A stretch of DNA of 64,000 bases from Pectobacterium brasiliense (GCF_016950255.1 NZ_JACGFN010000001.1:992001-1056000); one strand, 5' to 3'. Shown: positions 46,959 through 59,602, counted from the first letter of the stretch. The notes: generated from the letters alone by a model not told the origin. Numbers and translations are program-made.

Positions 46959-47186
46959 CATTCCCTCTCTCGCATCGCTTCTTCGGCACTATTTTCGTGT
47001 ACGGTTTGGGCACTATTTCTCGGCGCTATCATTCCCTTACTTTTTCAATAGGTAAAAATACCTAATGATTAACCCTCTATTCTTAGGGATTAGTCCTAAA
47101 AATTTTGATATCATTTCTCTAATACATCAATATTATTGACAATGTAAAAACCCTGAGAGAAAAATCCTTAAAAGATAATTAACTAT

Positions 47187-47200
47187 TAGGATGATTCTTA
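47187..47200 (+). promoter_or_regulatory. RcsB box of rprA
   Basis: TAGGATGATTCTTA is the reverse complement of TAAGAATCATCCTA, a close match to the RcsB consensus TAAGAATATTCCTA. A CATAAT -10 lies 15 bp downstream (47215-47220). RcsB activates rprA in E. coli from this kind of position. Confidence 0.85.
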
Positions 47201-47226
47201 ATGACTGAATAGGGCATAATCCATAG

Positions 47227-47346
47227 GATAAATACCGGAGCTAGTATTAACCTACTGTTTGTCAATGAGGTTTCCTCCTCGTCAGAGTTAGTAACGAATT
47301 GCTGTGTGTAGTCTTTGCCCATCCCCTGAGATGGGCATTTTTTTTC
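47227..47346 (+). ncRNA. rprA: Small regulatory RNA RprA
   Basis: Hfq-dependent sRNA that activates rpoS translation under envelope stress. The 3' half has the E. coli-like segment CGAATTGCTGTGTGTAGTCT followed by terminator GCCCAT-CCCCTGAG-ATGGGC and eight T (47317-47345). An RcsB box and -10 lie in the right place, and ydiK is immediately upstream, as in E. coli. The 5' end is estimated from the -10. The first 65 nt, including GAGGTTTCCTC, differ clearly from E. coli as remembered. The 3' end lies about 90 bp before apbE. Confidence 0.88.
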
Positions 47347-47436
47347 CTTTCATTTGTCTTCCATTCAATTACGCTTCATCCCTTTTTTGTTACTCTCCTG
47401 TCTGCCTACCCTCAGTTCAGTTTTTCAGGAGTTTTT

Positions 47437-48483
47437 ATGATGTCTCTTGCCGCAAAGAGATTGCTACTCTGTGGCTTATTCGGCCTTCTGACAGCCTGCG
47501 ATAATCCAACGCCGACGACACAGCGCCCTTTGTTGACCATTGAAGGCAAAACCATGGGCACGTTTTACAGCGTAAAAATTAGCGGTGACGTCTCCGAAGA
47601 CAAACAGCAGCTGCAACGGGAAATCGATGTTCTGCTGGAGCAGGCCAATGACGATATTTCCACCTACCGTGATGATTCAGTCCTGTCGCGTTTTAATCAG
47701 TACCGAGGAACGGATCCCCAGCCTATCAGCAATGGCATGGCAGATATTATTCTGGCCGCGCTGCGTATCGGTAAAGCCACGCACGGTGCGATGGATATCA
47801 CCGTCGGCCCGTTGGTTAATCTCTGGGGATTCGGCCCGCAGAAGCAGCCGACGCGAATTCCCAGCCAACAGCAGATCGATGTAGCGCGACAAAACGTTGG
47901 GCTGCGTCACCTGAAGCTGATCGGTGACGAAAAAGGAGAATGGATTCAGAAAGATCTCCCGGATTTGTATGTCGATCTCTCCACGCTGGGCGAAGGGTAC
48001 GGCGCAGACGTTCTCGCGCAGTTAATGACGCGTAAAGGAATCACCAATTATCTGGTTTCCGTCGGTGGCGCGGTTTCCAGCCGTGGGGTGAACGCTGAGG
48101 GTACGCCGTGGCGCGTGGCGATACAGAAACCCACTGACCAGGAAAATGCAGCACAGGCGGCGGTAAATTTGCAGGGGTATGCGATCAGTACTTCCGGCAG
48201 CTACCGGAATTATTTTGAAGAGGACAGCAAGCGCTATTCTCACGTTATCGATCCCGAGACGGGCAGACCGATTACCCATCAGCTGGTTTCTGCGACCGTG
48301 ATTGCACCGACCGCGCTGGAAGCGGATGGCTGGGATACCGGTTTGATGGTGTTGGGAACAGAAAAGGCATTGAAACTGGCAGAACAGCAGGGGCTAGCGG
48401 TTTATCTGATTACCAAAACGGATAAGGGCTTTAGCGCGGTAATGACGCCACAGTTTAAATCCTTCCTGATTGCGGCACCGTAA
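47437..48483 (+). CDS. apbE: FAD:protein FMN transferase ApbE
   Basis: Periplasm-facing lipoprotein that covalently attaches FMN to threonine of flavoproteins such as Nqr and Rnf subunits. 348 aa. Lipobox at LLTACDN; flavin-site residues in GKTMGTFYSVKI; DISTYRDDSVLSRFN; HGAMDITVGPLVNLWGFGP; SVGGAVSSRGVN; and the magnesium-site ALEADGWDTGLMVLG. ATG at 47437 follows CAGGAG; the frame upstream overlaps rprA and is not coding. Confidence 0.93.
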   Translation: MMSLAAKRLLLCGLFGLLTACDNPTPTTQRPLLTIEGKTMGTFYSVKISGDVSEDKQQLQREIDVLLEQANDDISTYRDDSVLSRFNQYRGTDPQPISNGMADIILAALRIGKATHGAMDITVGPLVNLWGFGPQKQPTRIPSQQQIDVARQNVGLRHLKLIGDEKGEWIQKDLPDLYVDLSTLGEGYGADVLAQLMTRKGITNYLVSVGGAVSSRGVNAEGTPWRVAIQKPTDQENAAQAAVNLQGYAISTSGSYRNYFEEDSKRYSHVIDPETGRPITHQLVSATVIAPTALEADGWDTGLMVLGTEKALKLAEQQGLAVYLITKTDKGFSAVMTPQFKSFLIAAP

Positions 48484-48528
48484 GAAACGCCAAAACCAAC
48501 GGCAACCCCATCGCGATGAGATCGAGAT

Positions 48529-48588
48529 ACACGGGGCGACCACGAAGTGAGGCATCCCTGCGGGAACCTCATCTCCGTGTTTCCCCTA
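48529..48588. repeat. Imperfect hairpin, possibly a dispersed repeat
   Basis: CACGGGGCGACC...GTGAGG-CATCCCTGCGGGAA-CCTCAT...CCGTG folds as nested complementary blocks. It lies between converging apbE and ppsA. It feels like a recurrent soft-rot intergenic sequence, but there is only one copy in this window. Confidence 0.4.
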
Positions 48589-48610
48589 AAATCTGACATC
48601 GTCGGTTACC

Positions 48611-48638
48611 ATGACGCCCGGCAGTCACCGGGCGTCAT
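48611..48638. terminator. Terminator-like hairpin between apbE and ppsA
   Basis: ATGACGCCCGG-CAGTCA-CCGGGCGTCAT, a perfect 11-bp stem 18 bp after ppsA on its strand. There is no T tract. Confidence 0.55.
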
Positions 48639-48655
48639 AGCATTCGCCGTACTAA

Positions 48656-51034
48656 TTACTTGTGCTCAGCCAGATTCAGCCAGGTTTGCACCACGGTATC
48701 TGGGTTAAGAGACAGGCTATCGATGCCCTGCTCCATCAGCCAGAGCGCGAAATCTTCGTGATCTGACGGGCCCTGACCGCAAATACCGACATATTTGCCC
48801 TGTTTCTTGGCAGCCTTGATCGCCATCGACAGCAGCGCCTTCACCGCATCGTTACGTTCATCAAACAGCGACGATACCACGCCAGAGTCGCGATCCAGAC
48901 CCAGCGCGAGCTGCGTCATGTCGTTTGAGCCGATAGAGAAACCATCAAAGTGTTGCAGGAATTCATCGGCCAACAGCGCGTTGGACGGAATTTCGCACAT
49001 CATGATGATTTTCAGGCCGTCTTCGCCACGGCGCAGACCTTGATTCGCCAGTTCAGCCACCACCGCTTCCGCTTGTGCCACGGTACGAACGAATGGGATC
49101 ATGATCTCGACGTTCTTTAGTCCCATCACGTTACGTACACGTTTGACTGCTTCACATTCCAGCGCAAAACAGGCTTTGAAGTCTGGCGACACGTAGCGAC
49201 CCGCACCGCGGAAGCCCAGCATCGGGTTCTCTTCTTCCGGTTCATAACGCTCGCCACCGACCAGATTGGCGTATTCGTTGGATTTAAAATCGGACAGGCG
49301 GACGATAACGCGCTTCGGCGAGAATGCGGCTGCCAGCGTCGCGATTCCTTCCGTCAGACGACCGACGTAGAACTCCACCGGATCGTCGAAGCCCTGCATC
49401 AGCGTCTTGATCTCACGTTGTACCTCAGGGGCTTGCTGGTCGAATTCCAGCAGCGCACGCGGGTGCACGCCAATCATGCGGTTGATGATGAATTCCAGAC
49501 GCGCCAGACCGACGCCATCGTTTGGCAGGCAGGCAAAATCAAATGCGCGATCGGGGTTGCCCACATTCATCATGATTTTCAGCGGCAGTGCCGGCATTTC
49601 ATCAATCTGCGAACTCTTCACGGAGAAATCCAGCAGATCCTGATACACGTAGCCCGTGTCGCCTTCCGCACAGGAGACGGTCACTTTCTGCCCTTTGCGT
49701 AAACGCTCGGTTGCATCACCGCAGCCTACGACGGCCGGAATGCCCAGTTCGCGGGCGATAATCGCCGCGTGACAGGTGCGTCCGCCGCGATTGGTGACAA
49801 TCGCCGCCGCTTTCTTCATGATCGGTTCCCAGTCCGGGTCGGTCATGTCGGTTACCAATACGTCGCCTGCATTGATCAGGTGCATCTCGCTGATGTCCTG
49901 AATCACTTTCACTTCGCCCGCACCAATGCGGTGGCCGATCGCACGGCCTTCCACCAGCACCGTACCGCTGGCCGGCAGGTGGTAACGCTCCATCACCTGA
50001 CCGTTGGAACGAACCGTTTCCGGGCGCGCCTGCACAATATAAAGCTTGCCGGTGTGACCGTCTTTCGCCCACTCGATGTCCATCGGACGACCGTAGTGTT
50101 TCTCAATCAGCAGCGCCTGACGCGCCAGCGCCTGCACTTCATCATCCGTCAGGCTGAAACGCGTCGTTTGTTCTGCTGGCACATCTTCAATCCGCACCTG
50201 CTTGCCATGTTCTTGGCTCGCGGCATATACCATACGGATTTTTTTCGATCCCATATTACGGCGCACAATCGCAGGTTTGTTGTTCTGCAACGTTGGCTTG
50301 TGAACATAGAACTCGTCCGGGTTCACCGCGCCCTGTACCACCATTTCACCCAAGCCGTAAGCCGATGTAATGAACACTACCTGATCAAAGCCGGATTCGG
50401 TATCAATGGTAAACATCACGCCCGCAGAGGCCAGATCGGACCGCACCATGCGCTGCACGCCCGCCGACAGCGCCACGCCACGGTGGTCATACCCCTGATG
50501 TACGCGATAGGAGATCGCACGATCGTTAAACAGCGATGCAAATACGTGCTTCACAGCCACCATCACGGCATCAATGCCCTGCACGTTCAGGAAGGTTTCC
50601 TGCTGACCGGCAAAGGACGCATCCGGCATATCTTCTGCCGTAGCGGAAGAACGCACGGCAAACGAGGCGTCTTTCTCACCGTCGGCCAGTTGCTGGTAGG
50701 CGTCACTGATTGCCTTCTCCAGCTCCGGCTGGAATGGCGTATCAATAATCCACTGGCGGATCTGCGTACCGGCGTTCGCCAGTTGACTCAGATCGTCAAT
50801 GTCGGTGCGATCGAGCAGCTCATAAATGCGCTGGTTAATCCCGCTTTGATTAAGAAAATCATTAAACGCCTGCGCCGTTGTCGCAAAGCCGTTGGGAACG
50901 GCTACGCCCAATTCTGAAAGGTTGGTGATCATTTCACCCAGAGAGGCATTCTTGCCTCCCACCCTTTCAACGTCGTGCATACCGAGCTGGTTATACCAAA
51001 GGACATTACGCAAATCAGGGCCGTTATTGGACAT
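48656..51034 (-). CDS. ppsA: Phosphoenolpyruvate synthase
   Basis: Gluconeogenic enzyme converting pyruvate and ATP to PEP, AMP and phosphate; the counterpart of pykF in this window. 792 aa, the E. coli length. N-terminal ATP-grasp part with LGEMITNL and [21 protein letters not shown]; phospho-histidine in [22 protein letters not shown]-terminal PEP-binding TIM barrel with [17 protein letters not shown] and [18 protein letters not shown] at 51034 has AAGGA; an upstream in-frame start at 51055 is not favoured. A Cra site lies upstream and ppsR is divergent. Confidence 0.97.
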   Translation of the reverse strand: MSNNGPDLRNVLWYNQLGMHDVERVGGKNASLGEMITNLSELGVAVPNGFATTAQAFNDFLNQSGINQRIYELLDRTDIDDLSQLANAGTQIRQWIIDTPFQPELEKAISDAYQQLADGEKDASFAVRSSATAEDMPDASFAGQQETFLNVQGIDAVMVAVKHVFASLFNDRAISYRVHQGYDHRGVALSAGVQRMVRSDLASAGVMFTIDTESGFDQVVFITSAYGLGEMVVQGAVNPDEFYVHKPTLQNNKPAIVRRNMGSKKIRMVYAASQEHGKQVRIEDVPAEQTTRFSLTDDEVQALARQALLIEKHYGRPMDIEWAKDGHTGKLYIVQARPETVRSNGQVMERYHLPASGTVLVEGRAIGHRIGAGEVKVIQDISEMHLINAGDVLVTDMTDPDWEPIMKKAAAIVTNRGGRTCHAAIIARELGIPAVVGCGDATERLRKGQKVTVSCAEGDTGYVYQDLLDFSVKSSQIDEMPALPLKIMMNVGNPDRAFDFACLPNDGVGLARLEFIINRMIGVHPRALLEFDQQAPEVQREIKTLMQGFDDPVEFYVGRLTEGIATLAAAFSPKRVIVRLSDFKSNEYANLVGGERYEPEEENPMLGFRGAGRYVSPDFKACFALECEAVKRVRNVMGLKNVEIMIPFVRTVAQAEAVVAELANQGLRRGEDGLKIIMMCEIPSNALLADEFLQHFDGFSIGSNDMTQLALGLDRDSGVVSSLFDERNDAVKALLSMAIKAAKKQGKYVGICGQGPSDHEDFALWLMEQGIDSLSLNPDTVVQTWLNLAEHK

Positions 51035-51135
51035 CGAAAATAATCCTTTCTGCATACAATTAGGGTATGGAAGAGTTCGGTTGAGAATCGCCTCAACGCA
51101 ATCAGGTTAGCATAGCGTTTTGATGAACATGGACA

Positions 51136-51149
51136 GGTGAATCGATCAA
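51136..51149 (+). promoter_or_regulatory. Cra (FruR) site of ppsA
   Basis: GGTGAATCGATCAA fits the Cra consensus RSTGAAWCSNTHHW at every position. It lies about 100 bp before ppsA, where Cra activates transcription in E. coli. Confidence 0.78.
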
Positions 51150-51298
51150 CCTATGAAAAAAAACTGATTTCACGGCGAATGATTGCTTAACGCAGTAAAA
51201 ATCCAATATCGTAGAAGATTAGTATTCTTTATCATGAAGATAATGAAATGGCGTTTTAATAAAAGTATTCTTGAAACGCAATTTTTGACGAGGTTAAC

Positions 51299-52156
51299 GT
51301 GTTCGAGCTATCGGAAATATCACGAGGGGGTTATGTGGAAAGAAGCGTATTTTATGTCTCGGACGGTACGGCCATTACGGCAGAAGTGCTGGGCCATGCG
51401 GTGCTGTCCCAGTTCCCTGTGAACACGGTTAGCTATACCTTACCTTTCGTGGAAAGTGAAGCACGCGCCAAAGCGGTGTGCGAGCAAATTAATACGTTGT
51501 ATCAGCAAACCGGTGTGCGTCCGCTGGTGTTTTATTCCATCGTCACGCCAACCGTACGTAACATTATTACCAGTAGCGAAGGGTTTTGCCAGGATATCGT
51601 ACAGGCGCTGGTTGCCCCCTTGCAGGAAGAATTGAACACGCCGCCGACACCGATTGCCAACCGCACTCACGGTTTGACGGCCAATAACCTGAGTAAATAC
51701 GACGCCCGTATCGCCGCCATCGACTATACGCTGGCGCACGATGACGGCATCTCGCTGCGCAATCTCGATCAGGCACAGGTTATTCTGCTGGGCGTGTCGC
51801 GCTGTGGTAAAACGCCGACCAGCCTGTATCTGGCGATGCAATTCGGCATTCGCGCCGCCAACTATCCTTTTATTGCCGATGATATGGATAATCTGCGCCT
51901 GCCCGACGCGTTGAAGCCTTTCCAGCACAAGCTATTCGGGCTCACCATTGATGCCGAACGGCTGGCGGCCATTCGGGAAGAGCGCCGGGGCAACAGTCGC
52001 TATGCGTCGTTACGCCAGTGCCGCATGGAACTCAGTGAAGTGGAAGCGCTATTTCGCAAACACCAGATTAAATATCTCAATACCACCAATTATTCCGTTG
52101 AGGAAATTTCCGCCAAAATCATCGACATTCTTGGCATGAGTCGAAGAATGTACTAG
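51299..52156 (+). CDS. ppsR: PEP synthetase regulatory protein PpsR
   Basis: Bifunctional serine/threonine kinase and pyrophosphorylase (DUF299) that inactivates and reactivates PpsA by phosphorylation near its catalytic histidine. 285 aa from GTG 51299 (GAGG five bases upstream). A second GTG at 51335 after GAGGGGG would give 273 aa, nearer the 277 aa I recall for E. coli. P-loop [24 protein letters not shown]-binding [18 protein letters not shown] and C-terminal LGMSRRMY are intact. Divergent from ppsA. Confidence 0.94.
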   Translation: MFELSEISRGGYVERSVFYVSDGTAITAEVLGHAVLSQFPVNTVSYTLPFVESEARAKAVCEQINTLYQQTGVRPLVFYSIVTPTVRNIITSSEGFCQDIVQALVAPLQEELNTPPTPIANRTHGLTANNLSKYDARIAAIDYTLAHDDGISLRNLDQAQVILLGVSRCGKTPTSLYLAMQFGIRAANYPFIADDMDNLRLPDALKPFQHKLFGLTIDAERLAAIREERRGNSRYASLRQCRMELSEVEALFRKHQIKYLNTTNYSVEEISAKIIDILGMSRRMY

Positions 52157-52161
52157 TACAT
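52148..52161. promoter_or_regulatory. CTAG palindrome at the ppsR stop, possible TrpR-like site
   Basis: ATGTACTAGTACAT is a perfect 14-bp palindrome containing the ppsR stop codon. E. coli aroH is preceded by a TrpR operator with the same GTACTAG half-site, but there two CTAG cores are spaced apart. Here only one is present, so TrpR control is doubtful. Confidence 0.3.
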
Positions 52162-52359
52162 GATAGATTTTTTATCCTGATGCGGTTGTAATGTGCGCCA
52201 GTTCGTTTATTGTGTGCTCCATCACTTCCCGGCATTTCGCCGCTGCGAAGCAACCTTTTAGTCGGAAACATAGCCTGAAAACGCTGTCTGAAAACACTGT
52301 TATGTCCATACATTTCAGTGAAGGCAGGTTTTCGGCTTGACCGTATTCAGAGATAAAAC

Positions 52360-53406
52360 ATGCTGCAAACAGATGAACTGCGGAGCACGCGCATCGAGAG
52401 TCTGGTTACGCCTCAAACGTTACTCGCCAGACTCCCAATTACCCCTGCCGTTGCCGAAAATGTCACCTCGTCACGCCAGAAAATTGAAGCCATCCTAACC
52501 GGTCAAGATCCCCGCCTGCTCGTCGTGGTTGGTCCTTGTTCGATCCATGACACCGATAGCGCGTTAGATTATGCACGCCGTCTGGCTGCGCTACGCACGC
52601 AGTATCAGGATCGACTGGAAATCGTCATGCGCACCTATTTTGAAAAACCGCGCACGGTGGTGGGCTGGAAGGGACTCATTTCCGATCCCGCGCTCAATGG
52701 AACGTTTCAGGTGAATGAAGGGCTGGAAATTGCGCGCCGCCTGCTGCTGAACGTCAATCAGCTTGGCTTGCCGACCGCGACAGAATTCCTCGATATGGTC
52801 ACCGGCCAATATATTGCCGATTTGATTAGCTGGGGTGCGATTGGCGCGAGAACTACCGAAAGCCAGATCCACCGGGAAATGGCCTCTGCGCTGTCCTGCC
52901 CTGTCGGCTTCAAGAACGGCACGGACGGTAATACACGCATCGCCGTCGATGCCATTCGTGCCGCTCGCGCCCAGCATATGTTTCTCTCGCCGGATAAGCA
53001 GGGCTTCATGTCGGTCTACAAAACGCAGGGCAACCCGTTCGGCCACATTATTATGCGTGGCGGGAAAAAACCGAACTACCATGTGGAAGATATCGCCGCG
53101 GCCTGCGCTCACCTGCGTGAATTCTCGCTGCCCGAACATCTGGTGATCGATTTCAGTCATGCCAACTGTCAGAAACAACATCGCCGCCAGCTCGACGTCG
53201 CCGATGATATCTGTCAGCAAATTCGCACCGGTTCACGCGCCATCGCGGGCATCATGGCGGAAAGTTTCTTAATCGAAGGCAACCAGCCGGCGATCAATCC
53301 TCTGGCATTAACGTATGGACAATCCATTACCGATCCTTGCCTGAGCTGGCAGGACACCGAAATGCTGCTGGCGCGTCTGGCGGACGCCGTCGACAGCCGA
53401 TTCTAG
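52360..53406 (+). CDS. aroH: 3-deoxy-7-phosphoheptulonate synthase, Trp-sensitive type
   Basis: First shikimate-pathway enzyme: PEP plus erythrose-4-phosphate gives DAHP. 348 aa, as AroH. Class I DAHP synthase marks: VVVGPCSIHDTDSALDYA, VMRTYFEKPRTVVGWKGLIS, ARTTESQIHREMASALSCPV, FKNGTDGNTRIAVDAIRA and DFSHANCQKQHRRQ. Assignment as the tryptophan-sensitive isoenzyme is from remembered similarity and from ppsR-aroH synteny with E. coli. An imperfect CCCCA...TGGGG hairpin follows the stop. Confidence 0.95.
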   Translation: MLQTDELRSTRIESLVTPQTLLARLPITPAVAENVTSSRQKIEAILTGQDPRLLVVVGPCSIHDTDSALDYARRLAALRTQYQDRLEIVMRTYFEKPRTVVGWKGLISDPALNGTFQVNEGLEIARRLLLNVNQLGLPTATEFLDMVTGQYIADLISWGAIGARTTESQIHREMASALSCPVGFKNGTDGNTRIAVDAIRAARAQHMFLSPDKQGFMSVYKTQGNPFGHIIMRGGKKPNYHVEDIAAACAHLREFSLPEHLVIDFSHANCQKQHRRQLDVADDICQQIRTGSRAIAGIMAESFLIEGNQPAINPLALTYGQSITDPCLSWQDTEMLLARLADAVDSRF

Positions 53407-53777
53407 GTCTAATCACTCCCCAGTGGTGCACCGCCATTGGGGATAGCTAGAGTATGTCATTCGCTCCGACGATTTCACGACATAATAACCTTCCCCTATT
53501 TTATCTAATGAATAATATAGTGATATTAGTTTCCACGCTTATTTTTTCGCAGAAAAATAACGTGTGGACGTAGTATCCCCTCTGAAAACTATAAGTTGAC
53601 CATATAAAATCACTGAGTAAAGTTGTTAATAGGATCCAGAATAGGATTCATTATTTATATTTATTTACCCATGCACGACAAGGCTATTCTTATTTCTGTA
53701 CAGCAGCCTACTGGTGATATGGCATGGCTGTTTTCACGCAGCCAAATTATAATTATTGAATATGTGGTTTACTTACT
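53407..53777. other. AT-rich intergenic region before the sucrose isomerase gene
   Basis: 371 bp without a gene. It holds an imperfect hairpin after aroH (near 53419-53441), two direct copies of AATAGGATYCA at 53628-53638 and 53640-53650 (12-bp period, possible regulator binding), and a TATAAT at 53748-53753 that could be a -10 with no good -35. No clear ribosome site precedes the next ATG. Confidence 0.5.
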
Positions 53778-55589
53778 ATGACGATACTAACAACTCGAAT
53801 TACGCTCAGTGCAATGCTGGCGGCAGGATTATCATTTTCAGCCGTTAATTACGCTGCAACAGATCATAATCAACAAGATACACAGGCGATGATAGCCGTT
53901 AATGATGGCGTTTCTGCGCATCCAGTGTGGTGGAAAGAAGCCGTGTTCTATCAGGTTTATCCCCGCTCATTCAAAGACAGTGACGGTGACGGGATTGGCG
54001 ATCTGAAAGGGCTGACTGAAAAGCTCGATTATTTAAAAGCGCTCGGCATTAATGCCATCTGGATTAATCCCCATTATGATTCGCCGAATACCGATAACGG
54101 CTATGATATTCGTGATTATCGCAAGATAATGAAAGAATATGGCACAATGGATGACTTCGACCGACTCATTGCAGAAATGAAAAAGCGTGATATGCGATTA
54201 ATGATCGATGTTGTCGTTAATCACACCAGCAATGAGCATGAATGGTTTGTCGAAAGTAAAAAATCAAAAGACAATCCTTATCGCGACTATTATATTTGGC
54301 GCGATGGCAAAGATGGCACACCGCCTAATAATTACCCCTCTTTCTTCGGCGGTTCAGCCTGGCAGAAAGATAACGCAACACAGCAATATTATCTGCACTA
54401 TTTTGGCGTACAGCAACCCGATCTGAATTGGGATAATCCCAAAGTTCGTGAAGAAGTGTACGACATGCTGCGTTTCTGGATTGATAAAGGCGTTTCTGGG
54501 CTGCGTATGGATACCGTGGCTACTTTTTCCAAGAATCCTGCTTTCCCCGACCTGACGCCAAAGCAACTGCAAAACTTTGCCTACACCTACACGCAGGGCC
54601 CTAATCTGCACCGTTATATTCAGGAAATGCACCAGAAGGTGCTGGCGAAATATGACGTTGTTTCCGCAGGTGAAATTTTCGGCGTACCGCTGGAGGAAGC
54701 GGCCCCGTTTATCGATCAGCGCCGTAAAGAACTCGATATGGCCTTCTCATTCGATCTTATCCGTCTCGATCGCGCCGTAGAGGAAAGATGGCGGCGGAAT
54801 GACTGGACGCTGTCCCAGTTCCGTCAGATCAACAATCGACTGGTCGACATGGCCGGGCAACATGGCTGGAATACCTTCTTCCTGAGCAACCATGACAACC
54901 CGCGTGCGGTATCACACTTCGGTGACGATCGCCCCGAGTGGCGAACCCGTTCTGCTAAGGCGCTGGCGACGTTGGCATTAACGCAGCGCGCAACTCCGTT
55001 TATCTATCAAGGGGACGAATTGGGCATGACCAACTACCCGTTTACATCCTTGTCTGAATTCGATGACATTGAAGTTAAAGGCTTCTGGCAGGACTTTGTA
55101 GAGACCGGAAAAGTGAAACCTGATGTCTTCCTGGAAAACGTGAAACAAACCAGCCGTGATAACAGTCGCACACCGTTCCAATGGAGCAATACGCCACAGG
55201 CAGGCTTTACTACAGGCACTCCCTGGTTCCGTATTAACCCCAACTACAAGAACATCAATGCAGAGGAGCAAACGCAAAACCCGGACTCCATCTTCCATTT
55301 CTATCGTCAACTGATCGCATTACGTCATGCCACGCCGGCGTTCACCTATGGAACTTATCGGGATCTCGATCCGAATAATAACGAGGTATTTGCTTATACT
55401 CGTGAACTCAACCAGCAACGTTATCTGGTTGTGGTGAACTTTAAAGAGAAACCCGTGCATTACGTTCTGCCGAAAACACTTTCCATCAAACAGCCTTTAC
55501 TGGAAAGCGGACAAAAAGACAAAGTAGAACCAAACGCGACGACGCTTGAGTTACAGCCGTGGCAATCTGGTATTTATCAGCTGAACTAA
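53778..55589 (+). CDS. palI: Secreted sucrose isomerase (isomaltulose/trehalulose synthase)
   Basis: GH13 enzyme that rearranges sucrose into isomaltulose and trehalulose. 603 aa, with a signal peptide (ITLSAMLAAGLSFSAVNYAA), so it acts in the periplasm or outside. Family-specific stretches: WWKEAVFYQVYPRSFKDSDG, INPHYDSPNTDNGYDI and NNYPSFFGGSAWQKDN. Catalytic residues: D245 in GLRMDTVATF, E299 in SAGEIFGVPL, D373 in LSNHDNPRAVSHFGDD. The product-specificity loop reads RLDRA (329-333), where Klebsiella and Erwinia isomaltulose synthases have RLDRD and MutB of Pseudomonas has RYDRA. Closely related oligo-1,6-glucosidases lack the signal peptide. Adjacent PTS and GH4 genes fit use of the isomers. 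Confidence 0.87.
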   Translation: MTILTTRITLSAMLAAGLSFSAVNYAATDHNQQDTQAMIAVNDGVSAHPVWWKEAVFYQVYPRSFKDSDGDGIGDLKGLTEKLDYLKALGINAIWINPHYDSPNTDNGYDIRDYRKIMKEYGTMDDFDRLIAEMKKRDMRLMIDVVVNHTSNEHEWFVESKKSKDNPYRDYYIWRDGKDGTPPNNYPSFFGGSAWQKDNATQQYYLHYFGVQQPDLNWDNPKVREEVYDMLRFWIDKGVSGLRMDTVATFSKNPAFPDLTPKQLQNFAYTYTQGPNLHRYIQEMHQKVLAKYDVVSAGEIFGVPLEEAAPFIDQRRKELDMAFSFDLIRLDRAVEERWRRNDWTLSQFRQINNRLVDMAGQHGWNTFFLSNHDNPRAVSHFGDDRPEWRTRSAKALATLALTQRATPFIYQGDELGMTNYPFTSLSEFDDIEVKGFWQDFVETGKVKPDVFLENVKQTSRDNSRTPFQWSNTPQAGFTTGTPWFRINPNYKNINAEEQTQNPDSIFHFYRQLIALRHATPAFTYGTYRDLDPNNNEVFAYTRELNQQRYLVVVNFKEKPVHYVLPKTLSIKQPLLESGQKDKVEPNATTLELQPWQSGIYQLN

Positions 55590-55595
55590 TCGGTA

Positions 55596-55626
55596 CGCCC
55601 GCACGTCGCACCCCGGCGAGCGGGCG
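55596..55626. terminator. Convergent terminator-like hairpin
   Basis: CGCCCGC and GCGGGCG form a 7-bp GC stem between the converging ends of palI and the GntR gene. Flanks are only weakly T-rich. Confidence 0.5.
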
Positions 55627-55629
55627 AAT

Positions 55630-56376
55630 TTACAGCGAAAGCTTATTACGCTGCATATAAAAGCTAACCTGATAATCATGTACGTTATAAATCATAATCG
55701 AAAAGTCGAGATACGCGCCTTCAACCGACTGCGATAGAGAGGTCATTTGTAGCAACGGCGCCCCCTCGCTCACACTCAATAAACGCGCCACCGACACATC
55801 AGCCAAAATCGGCGAGAAAACCTCGTAGCAACCGGCAATCTCAATATGTTTTTCGTCCTCGATATAAGCGAACTTCGATCCCTGCAAATGCTTTACCGAC
55901 AGCTCAGGAAAGGGAGCAACCGGTAAATAGCTGTCTTCCAACATACAGGATTTACCGTCCACGTAGCGAATACGTCGGGCAAAGTAGATCTTTTCATCTG
56001 TCCGAAGCCGCAACTGTCGGGCAATCGCTGGCGGCGCGGGGATAATACGAAAATCCACGACGTCATTCGTCGTCGTACGACCAATCAAACGCATATGTTC
56101 GGCAAAACTGTTCAGCGCATGACTCTCATGCTGGACATCTTTTTGCAGAATATAGGTTCCACTCCCGTGCCGACGATCCAATAACCCTTCCGCCACCAGC
56201 AACTCTAGCGCTTTACGCACGGTCATCCGCGAAACGGAGAATTCTTTCGCCAGATACTTCTCCGCTGGCAACACCTCACCAACGCGAAATTCTGCCGAAT
56301 TAATGCGTGAACGAATCTGTTCGGCAATAAATTTATAGATCACTTTTAGACCTCCCTTTCCTCTTTCCGATGCCAT
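55630..56376 (-). CDS. GntR-family (HutC/UTRA) transcriptional regulator of the sucrose-isomer genes
   Basis: 248 aa. N-terminal winged helix-turn-helix (IYKFIAEQIRSRINSAEFRV, LAKEFSVSRMTVRKALELLV, LLDRRHGSGTYI) and a C-terminal UTRA ligand domain (about 95-245, KIYFARRIRYVDGKSCMLED and SIMIYNVHDYQVSFYMQRN). Such proteins usually repress neighbouring sugar genes and are released by a phosphosugar, here plausibly a phosphorylated disaccharide. ATG at 56376 has AGG eight bases upstream; GTG at 56385 is the alternative. It is divergent from the PTS gene and convergent with palI. Its operator was not identified. Confidence 0.88.
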   Translation of the reverse strand: MASERGKGGLKVIYKFIAEQIRSRINSAEFRVGEVLPAEKYLAKEFSVSRMTVRKALELLVAEGLLDRRHGSGTYILQKDVQHESHALNSFAEHMRLIGRTTTNDVVDFRIIPAPPAIARQLRLRTDEKIYFARRIRYVDGKSCMLEDSYLPVAPFPELSVKHLQGSKFAYIEDEKHIEIAGCYEVFSPILADVSVARLLSVSEGAPLLQMTSLSQSVEGAYLDFSIMIYNVHDYQVSFYMQRNKLSL

Positions 56377-56644
56377 AAGATTCACCTGACATCCTTAATT
56401 TTTATTTCCTAATCATAGTATTACGTTTCTCTCACCGCCAACGCTCTCCTGCACAGAATAAACAGGTCTGCAAGACGGCCAAAAGCTATACCTCTTCCCG
56501 CGCGCCAACTTGTTGATTGAGTTCACAAATCATCAATGCATGCTCTGTTCGAGTGAGCCAACCTGCTTATTCTCACTACAGAACGCGTTATTTAGACCAA
56601 AAAAAATAAATTTCCCTACAGACATAAAAATGAAGGACACCATT

Positions 56645-59559
<2,915 letters not shown>

Positions 59560-59575
59560 CCGTAAACGACTTCCC

Positions 59576-59602
59576 GCCCCTTCTTATCGCGAAGGGGCTT
59601 TC
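59576..59602 (+). terminator. Terminator of the PTS/GH4 operon
   Basis: GCCCCTTC-TTATCGC-GAAGGGGC followed by TTTCTCC: 8-bp GC-rich stem 17 bp after the stop. Confidence 0.82.

Noticed and set aside
47299..47436. N-terminal extension of apbE
   Set aside because: It would begin inside the rprA terminator; the ATG at 47437 has a good ribosome site and starts the lipoprotein signal.
49769..50917. 382-codon plus-strand frame opposite ppsA
   Set aside because: Antisense shadow of ppsA; the minus strand encodes an intact, highly conserved enzyme.
53778..55589. Reading palI as an oligo-1,6-glucosidase or trehalose-6-phosphate hydrolase
   Set aside because: Signal peptide, family-specific segments and the RLDRx loop favour sucrose isomerase, though hydrolysis as a side activity is likely.
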